Shown one piece after another: positions 1-11,850 of a stretch of 64,000 nucleotides of DNA. Made by a program: the position numbers and the translations under genes. Position 1 is the first letter of the stretch. The number at the start of each line of letters is the position of its first letter. The stretch is taken from assembly GCA_944474755.1 (NCBI GenBank), contig OX104113.1, positions 21,456,432 through 21,520,431 on the forward strand, read 5' to 3'. The notes under the pieces were generated by a model. It was given only the letters and a program-made list of their open reading frames with translations, was not told the DNA's origin and searched no databases. Source of the DNA: Limnoperna fortunei. Its lineage: Eukaryota > Mollusca > Bivalvia > Mytilida > Modiolidae.

Positions 1-412
1 TTTGATCTTGGGCACCATCAAGTAAGATACGTAAATCTATTTGAATTAAAAAAGATTTAAGAATTAAATCCCTTACGGTATTTCCATTGTAAACGAAAGC
101 AAAAAACATAATTGGCAAATTATAGCAAATTTAATCTATCCATTGATTGACGTAAGGTATTTATATTGTTATATTGGCTAATAGCAGAGAAAGAAGCTTT
201 AAGTAAGAATATTTGTTAAACTTTGTGTTAGAGGCTTTGTACATTAGAAAATTTTTAACTTGACGACATTAAGAATTTGGAAAAGGAGAAATCTGTGGTT
301 TTGGGAGATTTCTATGTTTATCAAATTTCGAATTTAATCAACAAAATGTAGTTATCAATCTACAGAATTTAAAAAAATTCAGTTATTTCAAAGGATCATT
401 TCAAACGGAACA
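1..412. other. 5' flank of the first intronless gene
   Basis: AT-rich sequence upstream of the gene starting at 413. I see no coding exon. The A of the first ATG follows an AACA context with G at +4, a reasonable animal start. A possible splice acceptor (TACAG) near 360-365 means the 5' UTR could begin in an upstream exon outside the window. No clear TATA box or other promoter motif could be assigned. Confidence 0.4.
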
Positions 413-2170
413 ATGGAATTACGAGACAGTAGAAGGTACAGTAGCGATGTGTTACAGTCTGTGTTGTTTCAAAGTGATCCACACAATATGTCGGGAATAA
501 TACACAGCGCTAGAGATACGTATGTTCCACAACCTCCTGTCTTGGTTTACAATCCGTACATCTCCGATATGGATCACTTAGATAAGACAATATTCTTGGA
601 GAAAAGGATGCGTATACAGGAAAACATTATCAACAAACATAAAACAGAAGCTGAGCGATCTTTGGCAAGAGAGAAAGGGACATTTAATCACGGAAGAGTG
701 CTTTCCAAACACTTAAGCGTAAGGGATCTCAATCAAAACAAAAATTCGTACTCTGGTTTGTTTAGTAAACAGATGAATAAATCAAACACAGAAACGATGG
801 AGACTTTGGGAAACGCTGCAAACATAGAAGATGTTTGGCTACCAAAAGACATGATCGCCAATGGAAATATAATTCCTCATCCTCCACCTATGGAAACGTT
901 GGACACTGCTAGAGGTAAAGCTAAATATGCTCTTGTACGACTAAATAGTTCAGGTAAAATTGATATACCAACAATGTATTTGGAAAGTGTGTCTCATCCG
1001 AACTTAGAATCTACAGTTAACCTTAAAATAACGGATCCGAACAATTTCATTGGTTCAGAGAATCGAGCCATTTTAGAAAAAGTAAATGGTATTCAATCCA
1101 GTCAAAACGAAAAGGAATTAAATGTTCAAGATGTATCAGAAAGTTCGAAATCAGTAAACAATAAAAATCAAGAAATCAATTCAAAGAAGCAAACAAAGAA
1201 AATATCTCTCAGTGACCTTAACGTGCCAGAAGAAACGGAACATCCTTTAATGTCAAGGAAAGCAAAGCTTAAAACCCAAAGCAAGGCTTCACACGACGGA
1301 ACAAATCACACAAACCACGAACAACTAAGTGAAAAAATAATTCCTGAGCGCAAGCAACGTCGTCTATCTCGTGATACAAACCAGTCATATTCTAGGAAAA
1401 GTACACTTATTAATAGCCGACAATCATCACAGAGCGGTGGAAAAAATGTACACTCGGACACTCCTCTTTCTTTTCATAATGTTGATATGATTCCCGCGGT
1501 GCAACGTAGCCGTATCAAAACAGAAATGAAACCACAAAATGTTAATGTGAATGATGATAACTTCCGAAAAACAAGCATTTCTCCAAAAAATAAAGACTTG
1601 CCCAAACCAAAAAACATATCGAAGAAACAAGAGATTCGACAATCGTCGAACAATTTAAAACACGAATTTGACAGCACGGACAATACTCAACCGTCTACAA
1701 AACTTATTTTAAAAAAGAATAATGTTAAAACTGAAGAGAAGTCTCGACCAAATGGAAATAGCAAAGAGGTATATAAATCAGAAGAGAAAACAGCAAAAAC
1801 TTCCAAACATCCAGATGATAAAACCAAGGAATTAAATTATAAAATGTCCAGTGCATCTGAGCATCAACACAAACGAGCGAATAGAACTGAAACATCAGAA
1901 CCAAATAAATCGCAAGCAGAATCCGGCAAGTCCCTGAACCATCACTCGAACACGTACACGGATTCCAAAAATTCAGTAAAATCGATTGAAAACGCGTCAA
2001 CACGTGTAGTTAAAAACGGTTTAAGGAAAACGGATTCATTCAAAATGATGGGAAATAGTTCACATTTCTTTGGTTATTGCTCCGTTCCAGAGGACGATGT
2101 GTCTACAAAGAAGCCGAAGTCAATTTTAAAGAAAACTAGCCCAAAAGAGGAAAGGCCAGACACTGCTTAG
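413..2170 (+). CDS. Intronless basic, low-complexity protein, 585 aa, unknown function
   Basis: This is the longest uninterrupted reading frame in the window. The protein is rich in Lys, Ser, Asn and Thr, has no signal peptide or membrane segment, and looks largely disordered after residue 100. The only part resembling a folded or coiled-coil segment is residues 55-90. Residues 63-75 (EKRMRIQENIINK) closely match residues 53-65 of the neighbouring minus-strand protein at 3766-4413, so the two are probably related. The N-terminus is rich in Pro and Tyr (residues 38-50), and short ILKK motifs occur near residues 430 and 570. I do not recognise a named family. The length and biased but non-random composition favour a real gene. 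Absence of introns beside intron-rich neighbours suggests a retrocopy origin or a single-exon lineage-specific gene. An ATTAAA near 2447 could serve polyadenylation. Confidence 0.75.
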   Translation: MELRDSRRYSSDVLQSVLFQSDPHNMSGIIHSARDTYVPQPPVLVYNPYISDMDHLDKTIFLEKRMRIQENIINKHKTEAERSLAREKGTFNHGRVLSKHLSVRDLNQNKNSYSGLFSKQMNKSNTETMETLGNAANIEDVWLPKDMIANGNIIPHPPPMETLDTARGKAKYALVRLNSSGKIDIPTMYLESVSHPNLESTVNLKITDPNNFIGSENRAILEKVNGIQSSQNEKELNVQDVSESSKSVNNKNQEINSKKQTKKISLSDLNVPEETEHPLMSRKAKLKTQSKASHDGTNHTNHEQLSEKIIPERKQRRLSRDTNQSYSRKSTLINSRQSSQSGGKNVHSDTPLSFHNVDMIPAVQRSRIKTEMKPQNVNVNDDNFRKTSISPKNKDLPKPKNISKKQEIRQSSNNLKHEFDSTDNTQPSTKLILKKNNVKTEEKSRPNGNSKEVYKSEEKTAKTSKHPDDKTKELNYKMSSASEHQHKRANRTETSEPNKSQAESGKSLNHHSNTYTDSKNSVKSIENASTRVVKNGLRKTDSFKMMGNSSHFFGYCSVPEDDVSTKKPKSILKKTSPKEERPDTA

Positions 2171-3765
2171 GATCTCAACAAGATAATGTTCATGTTTAAT
2201 TGACGGGTAATCAAAATTTGCACCGGCCGTTTATATGCTCAAAGGGGTAAAGATGAGCTGAACTCACGAATTAAACTAGCGAAAAGGGAAAAAAACATGC
2301 AAACGTTACTTGTATAAGTTGAACCGGAATACGTTTGTTGTGGTTATGTGACCTTGTCACGTGTATGTGGTTGTTATGATATATTCTATTAAATCCCTTT
2401 CTTTTTTTCTTTTAGTACTTTTATAAGTCATTGTACAAATATCATTATTAAAGTCGGATTTTATAACATACTAAGATTTTACTATATTATTCCTCTTTAA
2501 ATTACCAATGATGGCATGTTGCCACAACTGCGGCTGGTTAACTGAGTTGTACTTTTAATTAAGCTGTACCACTGTAATAATATTGAAGCGTGTTGACTGC
2601 TTTTAAATTACGCCACCATAGTACATTTTATTCCTTTTGATGCTAGATACAATGCAGAACTACTCGTAGCAGGCAAATAAGGTGGACTTTAATTTTACCA
2701 AATATAGCTCAATATAGCTCGATCAGTACAACCAGTATGCTGTTCCTTCTATGCAAATGAATCATTAACAAATTCTACGATAAATATAGAAACATTCTAC
2801 CATTTACTAAATATCACTGAAATTAATCGAATATTGTACAGCAATTACATGGCCGTAAATTAGAATGAGGCAAATAGGCAGTTGCCTCCTATAGCAAACT
2901 ATCAAAACAACAAAAATAGTACATGTAGATTACAGAAATATTGGTTACTCTTATGAAACCAATCCCACTTTACGGTCATGCATGGATTAACATAAAACAT
3001 AATTGTATGATAAACGAGCCGTTATACTAACATACTACGATTGGATACAGAATTTTCACTGTATTTTTACCATGATACGACTATTTAAAAATAGCTCATT
3101 TCATGGGAAGTTAAAATATTAGTTTTAGCTTTTTATAAAAGAATCAAATACTTATGACTGGTTTTCTTTTTAAAAAATTAAATTCCAATAAAACAAAACA
3201 CAAAATATTCTTTTAAAATTGTTTCTATGCCAATTGGACAAGATTTTGCCATTAAAGCAAATTAAGACACTCGAGAAATGTTTGTATGGAGAAGAGCGGG
3301 AGTAAGTTGTACTAGTAATCAGAGACAAACCCGAAGAAACAAACAGCGTTTTATTGTTTAACATTTCAAAATGGCAGACAATACAAGCCGTACTGTAAGC
3401 GATGTCGAACAATACAAATAATGTTTGCGGCCTATACACACGAACATAAAAATACCGCTGTTCAGTGGTTTTTAAATTCATTAGTGGCGATGGTAACATT
3501 CCCACAGACTGACAATATATTCATTTGTTTTACTGTTTTAAATTAACTTACAACATATCCATAATTTGCTTTGCATTGTATGTCGGTAATTCACTCAGAT
3601 ATATTTACTTTTTTTTAAATAATTTCCTACATAGCTAAATGTAAAATGAGACTTCAAAAAGTACGCTTCATTTTATTGCACGAAGTTTTCAAAACACAAA
3701 ATAATTTTATCGTCACGAAATAAAGAAGCACCAATGAATAGTTATGTTTTAGAACTTAAGTAAAT
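2171..3765. other. Intergenic region between two convergent intronless genes
   Basis: Holds the 3' UTRs of both flanking genes. For the minus-strand gene, AATAAA (plus-strand TTTATT, 3672-3677) lies about 90 nt past its stop and is a good poly(A) signal. For the plus-strand gene the best signal is ATTAAA at about 2447. No other gene is supported; the open frame at 3170-3505 on the minus strand has no coding character. Confidence 0.5.
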
Positions 3766-4413
3766 TTACACAGTCATAGCATCGTCCTCGTCGTCTGATC
3801 GTTTTAAACTACTACCCAATAAATCCATGTTCGCCATTCCTGAAACTAGACAGTTTTCACTGGCACTCATTACACGCGTGAGGACCAAACCACGCGATTT
3901 ATCCTTAGATCTCCCAGGATAACATCCATTTCTCACAATTTTAGTTTTAGCCTTGACCGGCATATGATGAACATAGAACCGTGAGCAAAAGGGGTTATCA
4001 TCCTTCTCAGACGCTAGTCCTTTCATCTCCTTTGGCGTGGTAGTATATCCAGTAGGTGTATGGACATGATGGTGCCTTTTACGCAGTGTCTTTAGTTGCA
4101 TTTGAGTATCCATATACAACATTTCGTTCATGTTTGGAAGATGGCGCTGAATTTTACGCAATTCTTTGCGCACACGCTCTTTTTCGTGCTTGTAGCATAC
4201 TTGCGCGCGCACCTGATATTTATTTATTATGTTTTCCTGAATTTTTAGTCTTTGTTCAAGTAGTTTGTTAATTACGCGAGTTTTTTCAATAGTATCAGCG
4301 TCTAGTTTGTTGTAAATATCCGGTAAGCAAGCATTATTAACAGGGGGAGCTGCTGGCTTACAATTACTTATTCTGTCCAGAATCCAATCGGAACTAACTT
4401 TTATGTTTTCCAT
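3766..4413 (-). CDS. Intronless basic protein, 215 aa, unknown function, related to the gene at 413-2170
   Basis: Complete frame from ATG at 4413 to stop at 3766. Residues 45-110 are highly charged and helical in character, probably coiled-coil. They include EQRLKIQENIINK (53-65), which nearly repeats residues 63-75 of the convergent protein at 413-2170. The sequence just before this also aligns loosely (a YN pair, then an acidic stretch). The middle is basic with a His/Arg cluster near residue 113, and the C-terminus is acidic (SDDEDD at about 206-211). There is no signal peptide or membrane segment and no family I can name. An AATAAA lies about 90 nt downstream. The shared core, the absence of introns and the tail-to-tail arrangement suggest an inverted duplication followed by strong divergence. 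Function is unknown. Confidence 0.7.
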   Translation of the reverse strand: MENIKVSSDWILDRISNCKPAAPPVNNACLPDIYNKLDADTIEKTRVINKLLEQRLKIQENIINKYQVRAQVCYKHEKERVRKELRKIQRHLPNMNEMLYMDTQMQLKTLRKRHHHVHTPTGYTTTPKEMKGLASEKDDNPFCSRFYVHHMPVKAKTKIVRNGCYPGRSKDKSRGLVLTRVMSASENCLVSGMANMDLLGSSLKRSDDEDDAMTV

Positions 4414-5639
4414 TTAAATAAGATTATGACAATTACACTACAATCCCATTGATACAAGAAAAAAATTGAACTAAGATAAAATGTCACACTAACTGTTAAG
4501 ACTGAAATATGTATTTCCGTCTCCAGTCAATTTAACAAATGGTAACCATACAATTTTGTCTAACTGTATTCCACTTAATAATAAACGTTGCTGATAATCT
4601 GTTTAATTAAATCTGAGAGGTGACGTGACGACATTTTAATTAAACGCAAGTCAATGGTATATTGTTGCTGAGAACAATATCACATTTGTGTAGCCCAACG
4701 ATCCTGTGTATTGTTGCACAATTAATTTCTTTGTCACTGTCTGACTACTTTATATTTTTAAACTTTCCCAGTAACACAATTAATTTCTTTGTTGCTGTAT
4801 CTGCACTTTCAATAAATTCAATTTCAACATCGTTTTTGCAATAACACGGAATGTCTTTCCGGTAAACTAATACATACCAAACGATTAAATATTCAAGATC
4901 TGTATAAACAACATGTAATTACAAAGACTGTCCTAATCCTTTAGTCTTTACATCTACACTCAAAGTAAGAACATGTTGATGAGTTCGTGAACAGCTTTCC
5001 AAACTAGAGTGTATTTCATATTACTTATCTCGAATATTTTTATTGCTAACCTTAAAACTGTGACTACATTTATACTTAAAATCCGTCCTCACTATTTTTC
5101 AATGTCAAAAATAAATTTTTAAATCATTGATGGAGTGCTTTTAAAGCCGACTCAATTAGTTGTTATAAATTACTTAAATGGCGTATTTCCACTTAGGGCC
5201 CCTCAGAAGAATTGTCATATTTTATCCCGGACAACAATTCATCAAACAACTTCCCAAGTCTATTTACATGTATCGTGAGTCATGGTGTTTGTTTTTAAAT
5301 AAATTCAATTTGCATATATATTTAATGGCTATTAAATATAAATCGTACCAATAACGGGAATGTTGCGGATTTTGATTAGCCATCTATACATAGAGAAAAT
5401 TTATCAGTTAACGGTCCGCAACTTTACAACCGACACGTATTTCATAATTAATTCCCTAAATGGGTCTGTGTCCATTCATAAAATGTTCCCTTATCAAACA
5501 AAGGAAATTGATATGCTTTTATATTAAGTATACGAACAATCAGTATCCATAACACTTCTCCCTGAGATTTAATTGGAGAGATCATGTTGACCATTTTACA
5601 AGAAGTACAATTATGCAAGACAATCCGAAAAGAAACAAA
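4414..5639. other. Intergenic, no feature recognised
   Basis: AT-rich upstream flank of the minus-strand gene ending at 4413. The frames here are short and of random composition. No repeat, RNA gene or clear promoter motif was seen. Confidence 0.4.
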
Positions 5640-6680
5640 TATCTAATTCAATTTCAATTAATGGATTTTGTCGCATTATCTATTGTGAATAAACGCCAAA
5701 CTTTTGTATAAACTAAAGATCTTGGCTAACTTTTGCAATTTTATGTATATTTTTTCTAGTATTTGATAGAATAACGTGGAACAACAGTTTTTCTAACTTC
5801 TCGAAATCAAAACTTTCTTTACCGTGTAAACAGTGACAGCAAAAGTTGTTCAATTTATTGCAACAAAACATCAAAAAGATATTTTGTTATAGTGTGATTC
5901 ATTTATATGAAAAAATATATAAGGCAATTATATGTGATATATTATGTAATTTTAATAAAATTATTGATATTTACCAGACAAAATAAACTCTTTTTTATTC
6001 ATTGCTTGTATTTTCATTTAATAAATTTTCTTTTTAATGCTTTGCTTTAAGCAGAGACATATAATTACATATATGTCTCTGCTTTAAGTCACATTGACAA
6101 ACTGTAATTATTTCGCTATACACAGACCTCATAAGATATAATTTATTATGCCTTTGTGTTTGCGTATATTGTAGTCATAGTATGAATGCGACAAAATCAA
6201 TTAATTTCAATTAAATGATTTTGTCGCATTTTCTATTGTGAATAAACACCAAACTTTTGTATGAATTAAAGATTGTGGCAACTTTTGCAATTTTATGTAT
6301 ATTTATTTCTGGTATTTGATAGAATTATGTGGAACAACAGTTTTGATTACTTCTCCAAATCAAAACGTTCTTTACGTGTTAACAATCACAGCAAGAGTTA
6401 TTCAATTTATTGCAACTCGAAAAGATATTCTGTTATAGTGTGATGCATTTTTATGAACAAATATATGTCGATTATATGTGAGAAATTGTGTATTTTTTTG
6501 ACGGCAAAGTTAACCATATTATTTGCCAGACGAAATGATCTCTTTTTATTAATTTTTTTTAAATTTTCATTTAATACTTTATCTTTTGTAAAAAAATGTA
6601 ATTATTTCGCCATACACAGACATCTTAAGATATTATTTATTATGTCTATATGTTTGTGTATATTGTAGTCATAGTATTAT
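5640..6680. repeat. Old tandem duplication (unit about 0.5 kb) with an internal hairpin
   Basis: Sequence at about 5648-5870 (around a TTTTGTCGCATT segment and a CAATTTTATGTATATTT segment) recurs at about 6198-6420. The block near 6108-6187, ending in ATTGTAGTCATAGTAT, recurs near 6595-6680. The two units run in the same direction, are adjacent, and differ by many substitutions and small indels, so the event is old. The first unit contains a perfect 14-bp inverted repeat at 6049-6062 and 6072-6085 (AAGCAGAGACATAT) that the second lacks. Confidence 0.7.
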
Positions 6681-6870
6681 CTCACGGGGAGCTTGTATCC
6701 ATTAAAATTTTGTTTTGTCATTTAGACATTTTAAAGGTAATTTGTGGTTTAAAGGGAAAAGTCGAACTAAAATGAAATGCACTTTTTGCCCACCTGCTGC
6801 TCCTTTCCTATGTTCTAATGATTAAATTCGTATCATTGTTTTTCCATTTAGCGTTCTCGCCTCAACATAT

Positions 6871-8822
6871 TTACACTGATAAACTGTAAAACAATCCACC
6901 ATACATATTGTCAGAACCACTAAAATCAATATACAAAATCATTAGGCAGACATTTCAAATAATTTATGAACAATGTACTATTTCAAATCATAAATATTTT
7001 AAATGTTTAAAACAGAATTACAGGAAAATCCGTTTTACATTAGCTATGGACAGGATCACATCTCGTTTTTACATTAGCTATGGACAGGATCACATCTCGT
7101 TTTACATTAGCTATGGACAGGATCACATCTTGCTTTTTAAATATATGGAAAAATTCTACTGAGATTGGAAATATTGGTAGAAAAGATGAAAAATTATGAC
7201 TGTCGATACCCAACTTTCTACACTTTTTACGTCACAGTCAAAATTGTTTAGATACTGGATAATATTTCATTTTCTGTAATTAATTGTTAGCGATGTATTC
7301 AATATATCATGCGTGGAGTTATGCACTCATTCACTACATCAACCAGTTAAAAGGTCGTACATAAATAGCAATCTGTATAGTCTCTGTGGCAGGAATCCAA
7401 ATGGGTTTTGTAAGAAGTCTAGTAAATAATGTTTATTTCTTCATTAACATACAATGCATACACTTTGTAAGAAAAAGAATTTAAAAATTTATTGTTTGTC
7501 TTCTTAAAGCTAGAGACGGAGAATTAAGCGTTTAGCGGATACAAGGAGCAAGGACTCTTTAAAGAAACTCACACAAGGGTCTTTATTGCACAAATAGCGT
7601 TGCAATGTCAAACTTGCTACCAACTATATACCGAGGTCAGGCTTTACGTATTATAACATGACAATCCGAAACGAGAAGGCCTCGCATATCTGCTACCTGC
7701 GGTAGGTAGTTTTATCTGCCATCTGCGGTAGGTAGTTCTGGTCGAGCACCGGGAACCCTTCCTTTATGGTCCTAGTACTAAGTTCGAATGAAAGCTATTA
7801 TAAATGTTGATGACACAAAATATATACCTTGGTTGAAATCAGACAATTACACTGATAAACTGTAAAACAATCCACCATACATATTGTCAGAACCACTAAA
7901 ATCAATATACAAAATCATTAGGCAGACATTTCAAATAATTTATGAACAATGTACTATTTCAAATCATAAATATTTTAAATGTTTAAATCAGAATTACAGG
8001 AAAATCCGTATTACATTAGCTATGGACAGGATCACATCTCGTTTTTACATTAGCTATGGACAGGATCACATCTCGTTTTACATTAGCTATGGACAGGATC
8101 ACATCTTGCTTTTTAAATATATGGAAAAATTCTACTGAGATTGGAAATATTGGTAGAAAAGATGAAAAATTATGACTGTCGATACCCAACTTTCTACACT
8201 TTTTACGTCACAGTCAAAATTTTTTAGATACTGGATAATATCTCATTTTCTGTAATTAATTGTTAGCGATGTATTCAATATATCATGCGTGGAGTTATGC
8301 ACTCATTCACTACATCAACCAGTTAAAAGGTCGTACATAAATAGCAATCTGTATAGTCTCTGTGGCAGGAATCCAAATGGGTTTTGTAAGAAGTCTAGTA
8401 AATAATGTTTATTTCTTCATTAACATACAATGCATACACTTTGTAAGAAAAAGAATTTAAAAATTTATTGTTTGTCTTCTTAAAGCTAGAGACGGAGAAT
8501 TAAGCGTTTAGCGGATACAAGGAGCAAGGACTCTTTAAAGAAACTCACACAAGGGTCTTTATTGCACAAATAGCGTTGCAATGTCAAACTTGCTACCAAC
8601 TATATACCGAGGTCAGGCTTTACGTATTATAACATGACAATCCGAAACGAGAAGGCCTCGCATATCTGCTACCTGCGGTAGGTAGTTTTATCTGCCATCT
8701 GCGGTAGGTAGTTCTGGTCGAGCACCGGGAACCCTTCCTTTATGGTCCTAGTACTAAGTTCGAATGAAAGCTATTAGAAATGTTGATGACACAAAATATA
8801 TACCTTGGTTGAAATCAGACAA
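6871..8822. repeat. 976-bp tandem duplication, nearly identical copies, with internal triple repeat
   Basis: Copy 1 is 6871-7846 and copy 2 is 7847-8822, head to tail with no spacer. By eye I find about five substitutions and no length change across 976 bp. Each copy has three runs of a roughly 33-bp unit containing ATTAGCTATGGACAGGATC (about 7033-7136 and 8009-8112) and a twice-repeated GCGGTAGGTAGTT segment. Each gives an 84-codon open frame through the triple repeat; this reflects repeat translation, not a gene. Part of the unit (GTCAGGCTTTACGTATTAT) resembles a segment near 14,392, so the unit includes older dispersed repeat. Confidence 0.9.
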
Positions 8823-8892
8823 AGTTGCACAATCTAGAAAATCGAGAGGACAAATATATACATAAAAAGTTAATATGTTTGATTGTTTGTTT

Positions 8893-9085
8893 TTATAGTG
8901 TTTAACGCTACTTTCGGCAATTTCTCAGCTATATCATGGGGTCCAGTCTGGATTGTGGGGGGGGGGGGCAGAGTACCGTGAAAACCCCATCTTCGTTGGG
9001 AAATCTGGCAATCCCTGTCAATTAAAATTGGAGTCGAGCACGCGCTTCCCTCAGAGAGACCCTAAATCGCAGAATCAGATGTTAT
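8893..9085 (-). mobile_element. SINE copy, partial and diverged
   Basis: Minus-strand copy of the SINE seen complete at 36,080. The 3' domain (the antisense of TAGCTGA, the AAATTGCTGAAAG region and GTGTTTAA) is clear at the left. The right part decays before the tRNA-like head, and an 11-G run sits in the middle. Confidence 0.65.
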
Positions 9086-9159
9086 GACATTGTAAAACTA
9101 GAGGATTTCAGGCGCCTGTAGTTGCTCACATGGAACACAAATGACTTAGAGCTATCTTT

Positions 9160-10140
9160 ATTTAAATTGCATTTTACAGTTTAAGTCTAGCTGAAGAAAA
9201 TTTTAGTTTTTGCCCAGTAACTTTAAATTTATTATTGGACAAAAACTAAAATTTTCTTCATAAATTTGTGATTAAAAGCAATTCCTTCTACAAGCGTCAG
9301 CAGACATTTTCTGAAATATTAGAGGTCCTTCAGGTTAGTTTAGTAACTTTCAGCTTTACTCTAGCTGATATTGCCTTGAATTTATAACACAAAAACTGAT
9401 TATTGTGTCAAAAATTGTACTGAAAGAGCAAGAACTCATAAAAAGAGACATCTGAAAATTTTGGATTAAGTAATGATTTGTAGGCCTTGCCGTGCAGACC
9501 ATTTGTGCAATGTAAAGTTATGGCATTTAAGTTACAGGAGTTACTAGCAATGGTTATTAATGGGCAATAACTCCTATAAGGAGTCATCAGACAATTTTTT
9601 TATTAAGCCTTGTCCTGGATATTTATTTACAGTTTTACTCTAGGTATTTCTAAGGAAAACTGGTAATTTGGACTAAAATCGTCATTAAAGAGCAGTACTC
9701 TAATACCGATAAGTAAATTGTATTCCTGATTTTTTTCCCATCTATAGTTTCACTCTAGCTGTTATAGTTTTAAGAAATTATAATATAAAACTAAAAACAT
9801 AATTATTTAAGGGCACTAACTCTTATAAATGAGTTAAATTGACTGTGTTGTAGATCTTAGCTAGCCGATAAATTTTCCATTTATAATTTCTCTGTATCAG
9901 TTATAGTTTTACAATAGTAAAGCAAAAACTGCATGTGATGGTTTTCATTTGACAGCAAAAACTCTGGCTTTCTCTAAATATGCTTGTTTTCAAGTTGTGA
10001 CAAAAACTGCAGATAAAGGGCAATGACTCCTGCAAAATGTCATGACAAAAATTGTGATTAGTAGCATTATTTGTAGATCTTGATAAATTGATCATTTAGA
10101 ATTACATTTTTTTAACCATTTATAATGTTTAAGTTGCATG
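9160..10140. repeat. Diverged tandem repeat array with a 20-bp hairpin
   Basis: Phrases such as AGTTTTACTCTAGCTG and GGGCAATAACTCCT recur every roughly 120 to 280 bp (near 9175, 9352, 9550, 9630, 9745, 9884, 10,018), too diverged for a clean period. Similar phrases occur near 13,700-14,040 and 63,120-63,480, so the family is dispersed. At 9193-9212 and 9240-9259 two perfect 20-bp arms form a hairpin with a 27-nt loop. Confidence 0.55.
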
Positions 10141-10414
10141 TTTAGGCTGGAAACATGCATTGTCCCTTACAGCACGTACTTTGTTAATAGATCAAAACCT
10201 AGATTAATTTTATAAACTAGATTTTCTTGGAAAATTTAAACAGATTTTTGTTAAAACTGACTTAATGGTTGATGAGAAGCTTGTGATCAGAAAAATTACA
10301 GAAATATTTATGGTGCAGTTTTTTGTTTTACTAAAACCCCATTTATTTTGTTTAAATATTAGCAGTTAAAAACTTAAATAAAACCTCTACTCAAAATTCC
10401 TAATTAATATTGTT

Positions 10415-10672
10415 TTGTTTTGTATTATGTTTATGGCCACTTTCAGCAATTTTTCAGCTATATCATGGCATCCAGTTTTTATTGGGTGAGGAAGCCGGAG
10501 TACCAATAGAAAGCCCCAAACTTTGGTAGGAAAACCGGCAATCCTTGTCAATTAAGATTGCAGTCAAGTACACAGTGCCCCCAATGAGACTTGAATTGCA
10601 ATCTCAGTGTTGACAGACAAAGTGATCAATAGAAGACAAACTACCTTAACCACTCGGCCACCGAGGCCCCCC
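10415..10672 (-). mobile_element. SINE copy, nearly full length
   Basis: Minus-strand copy. Read on the minus strand it starts with a tRNA-like head (GGTGGCCGAGTGG as box A, a degenerate box B), followed by the conserved body and a 3' domain ending in the GCTGAAAGTGG motif. It abuts the tandem repeat beginning at about 10,673. Confidence 0.85.
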
Positions 10673-11190
10673 TAATTAATATTAACAAGTATTTTATCAA
10701 CTATCAGATGAATAAAATATCACAATCCAGGTGGTTACATGAACATATATCAATGTGCTTTTAATGTGGTATAAGGCATAAAATATACCACATACTCTAA
10801 ATGTTAAAGGACACTCAACAATTTTACATGTTGAGTAAACAATGTGGTTAATTAATATTAACAAGTCTTTTATCTACTATCAAATGCACCACATATCACA
10901 ATCCAGGTGGTTATGTGAACATAAATGATCTTTTAATGTAATAATAATGCTTTTAATGTGGTATAAGGCATAAAATATACCACATACTCTAAATGTTAAA
11001 GGACACTCAACAATTTTACATGTTGAGTAAACAATGTGGTTAATTAATATTAACAAGTCTTTTATCTACTATCAAATGCACCACATATCACAATCCAGGT
11101 GGTTATGTGAACATAAATGATCTTTTAATGTAATATAAGGCATAAATATACCACACTCTCTAAATGTTACAGGACAGTCAAAAATTTTAA
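10673..11190. repeat. Tandem repeat of about 180-190 bp, 2.7 copies
   Basis: Units start near 10,673, 10,852 and 11,041 with ATTAATATTAACAAG and contain CACAATCCAGGTGGTTA. The first two end in a short inverted pair around CATGTTGAGTAAAC. Units 2 and 3 are most alike, and unit 3 is truncated. Nothing coding. Confidence 0.85.
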
Positions 11191-11619
11191 TTTAATCCCA
11201 AATTTAGACTTACATTAAAGCTATTTTGTGATATTTAAATGTTATAAACTTCACCAAAAAAACTGATACTACATATTTTCTTACAATCATGGTCAACTAA
11301 GAGTATGCTGTGTCTAATCTCAGATCAAAGCATTTGGTTTAGTCCAGTTGATCAGTCTTGTCTAAAAATAACTAAAACATATGGTCAACAACTTCTTTTC
11401 ACCAGACTACTATTGAGTTTTCTTTCTAAAAATGACAGACTCGCTTATTTTAAAATAATTTTGTTGTTGAAAGGATGGAGGCATGGAATATCAGAAACAA
11501 TTTAAAAAGATAAATCCAAATAATTTTTGCTTTTTTTTGTGCATTATAAAGGGAAGAAACTCTGGAACAGAATTGAAAGGGGTCACATTCAAAATTGATC
11601 TGGTGGTCCCCAAAAACAT

Positions 11620-11850
11620 TTCTAAATTAAAAAAAAAATTTCTAAGAATGTGTCCATGAGACACAGATGCCCCAGCTTAATGAAGTCAGAAACAGGAAGT
11701 AGTTGTTCGAAAGGTCTGAAAGTTGCTAGGACGTACAACTTGTGATACAGAACCACCCTGCCAAATTTCAAATTGTTCTCATGTACGGTTTCTGAGAAAA
11801 GCTTGACAGAAATTCGTACAGACAGACATGAGTAAAAAGGTTTTCAAACT
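11620..11850 (-). repeat. Dispersed repeat, second copy at 57,903
   Basis: The reverse complement of this stretch matches 57,960-58,150. Both contain a tract with ACGAATTTCTGTC, then GTACATG, and end in TGTGTC(C/T)CATGGACACATTCT. The two copies lie in opposite orientation and share no coding capacity; probably a short non-autonomous transposon family. Confidence 0.7.

Noticed and set aside
6908..8138. Two paralogous 84-aa genes
   Set aside because: They are identical frames produced by the 976-bp duplication, with a translated triple repeat, no family match and no supporting signals.
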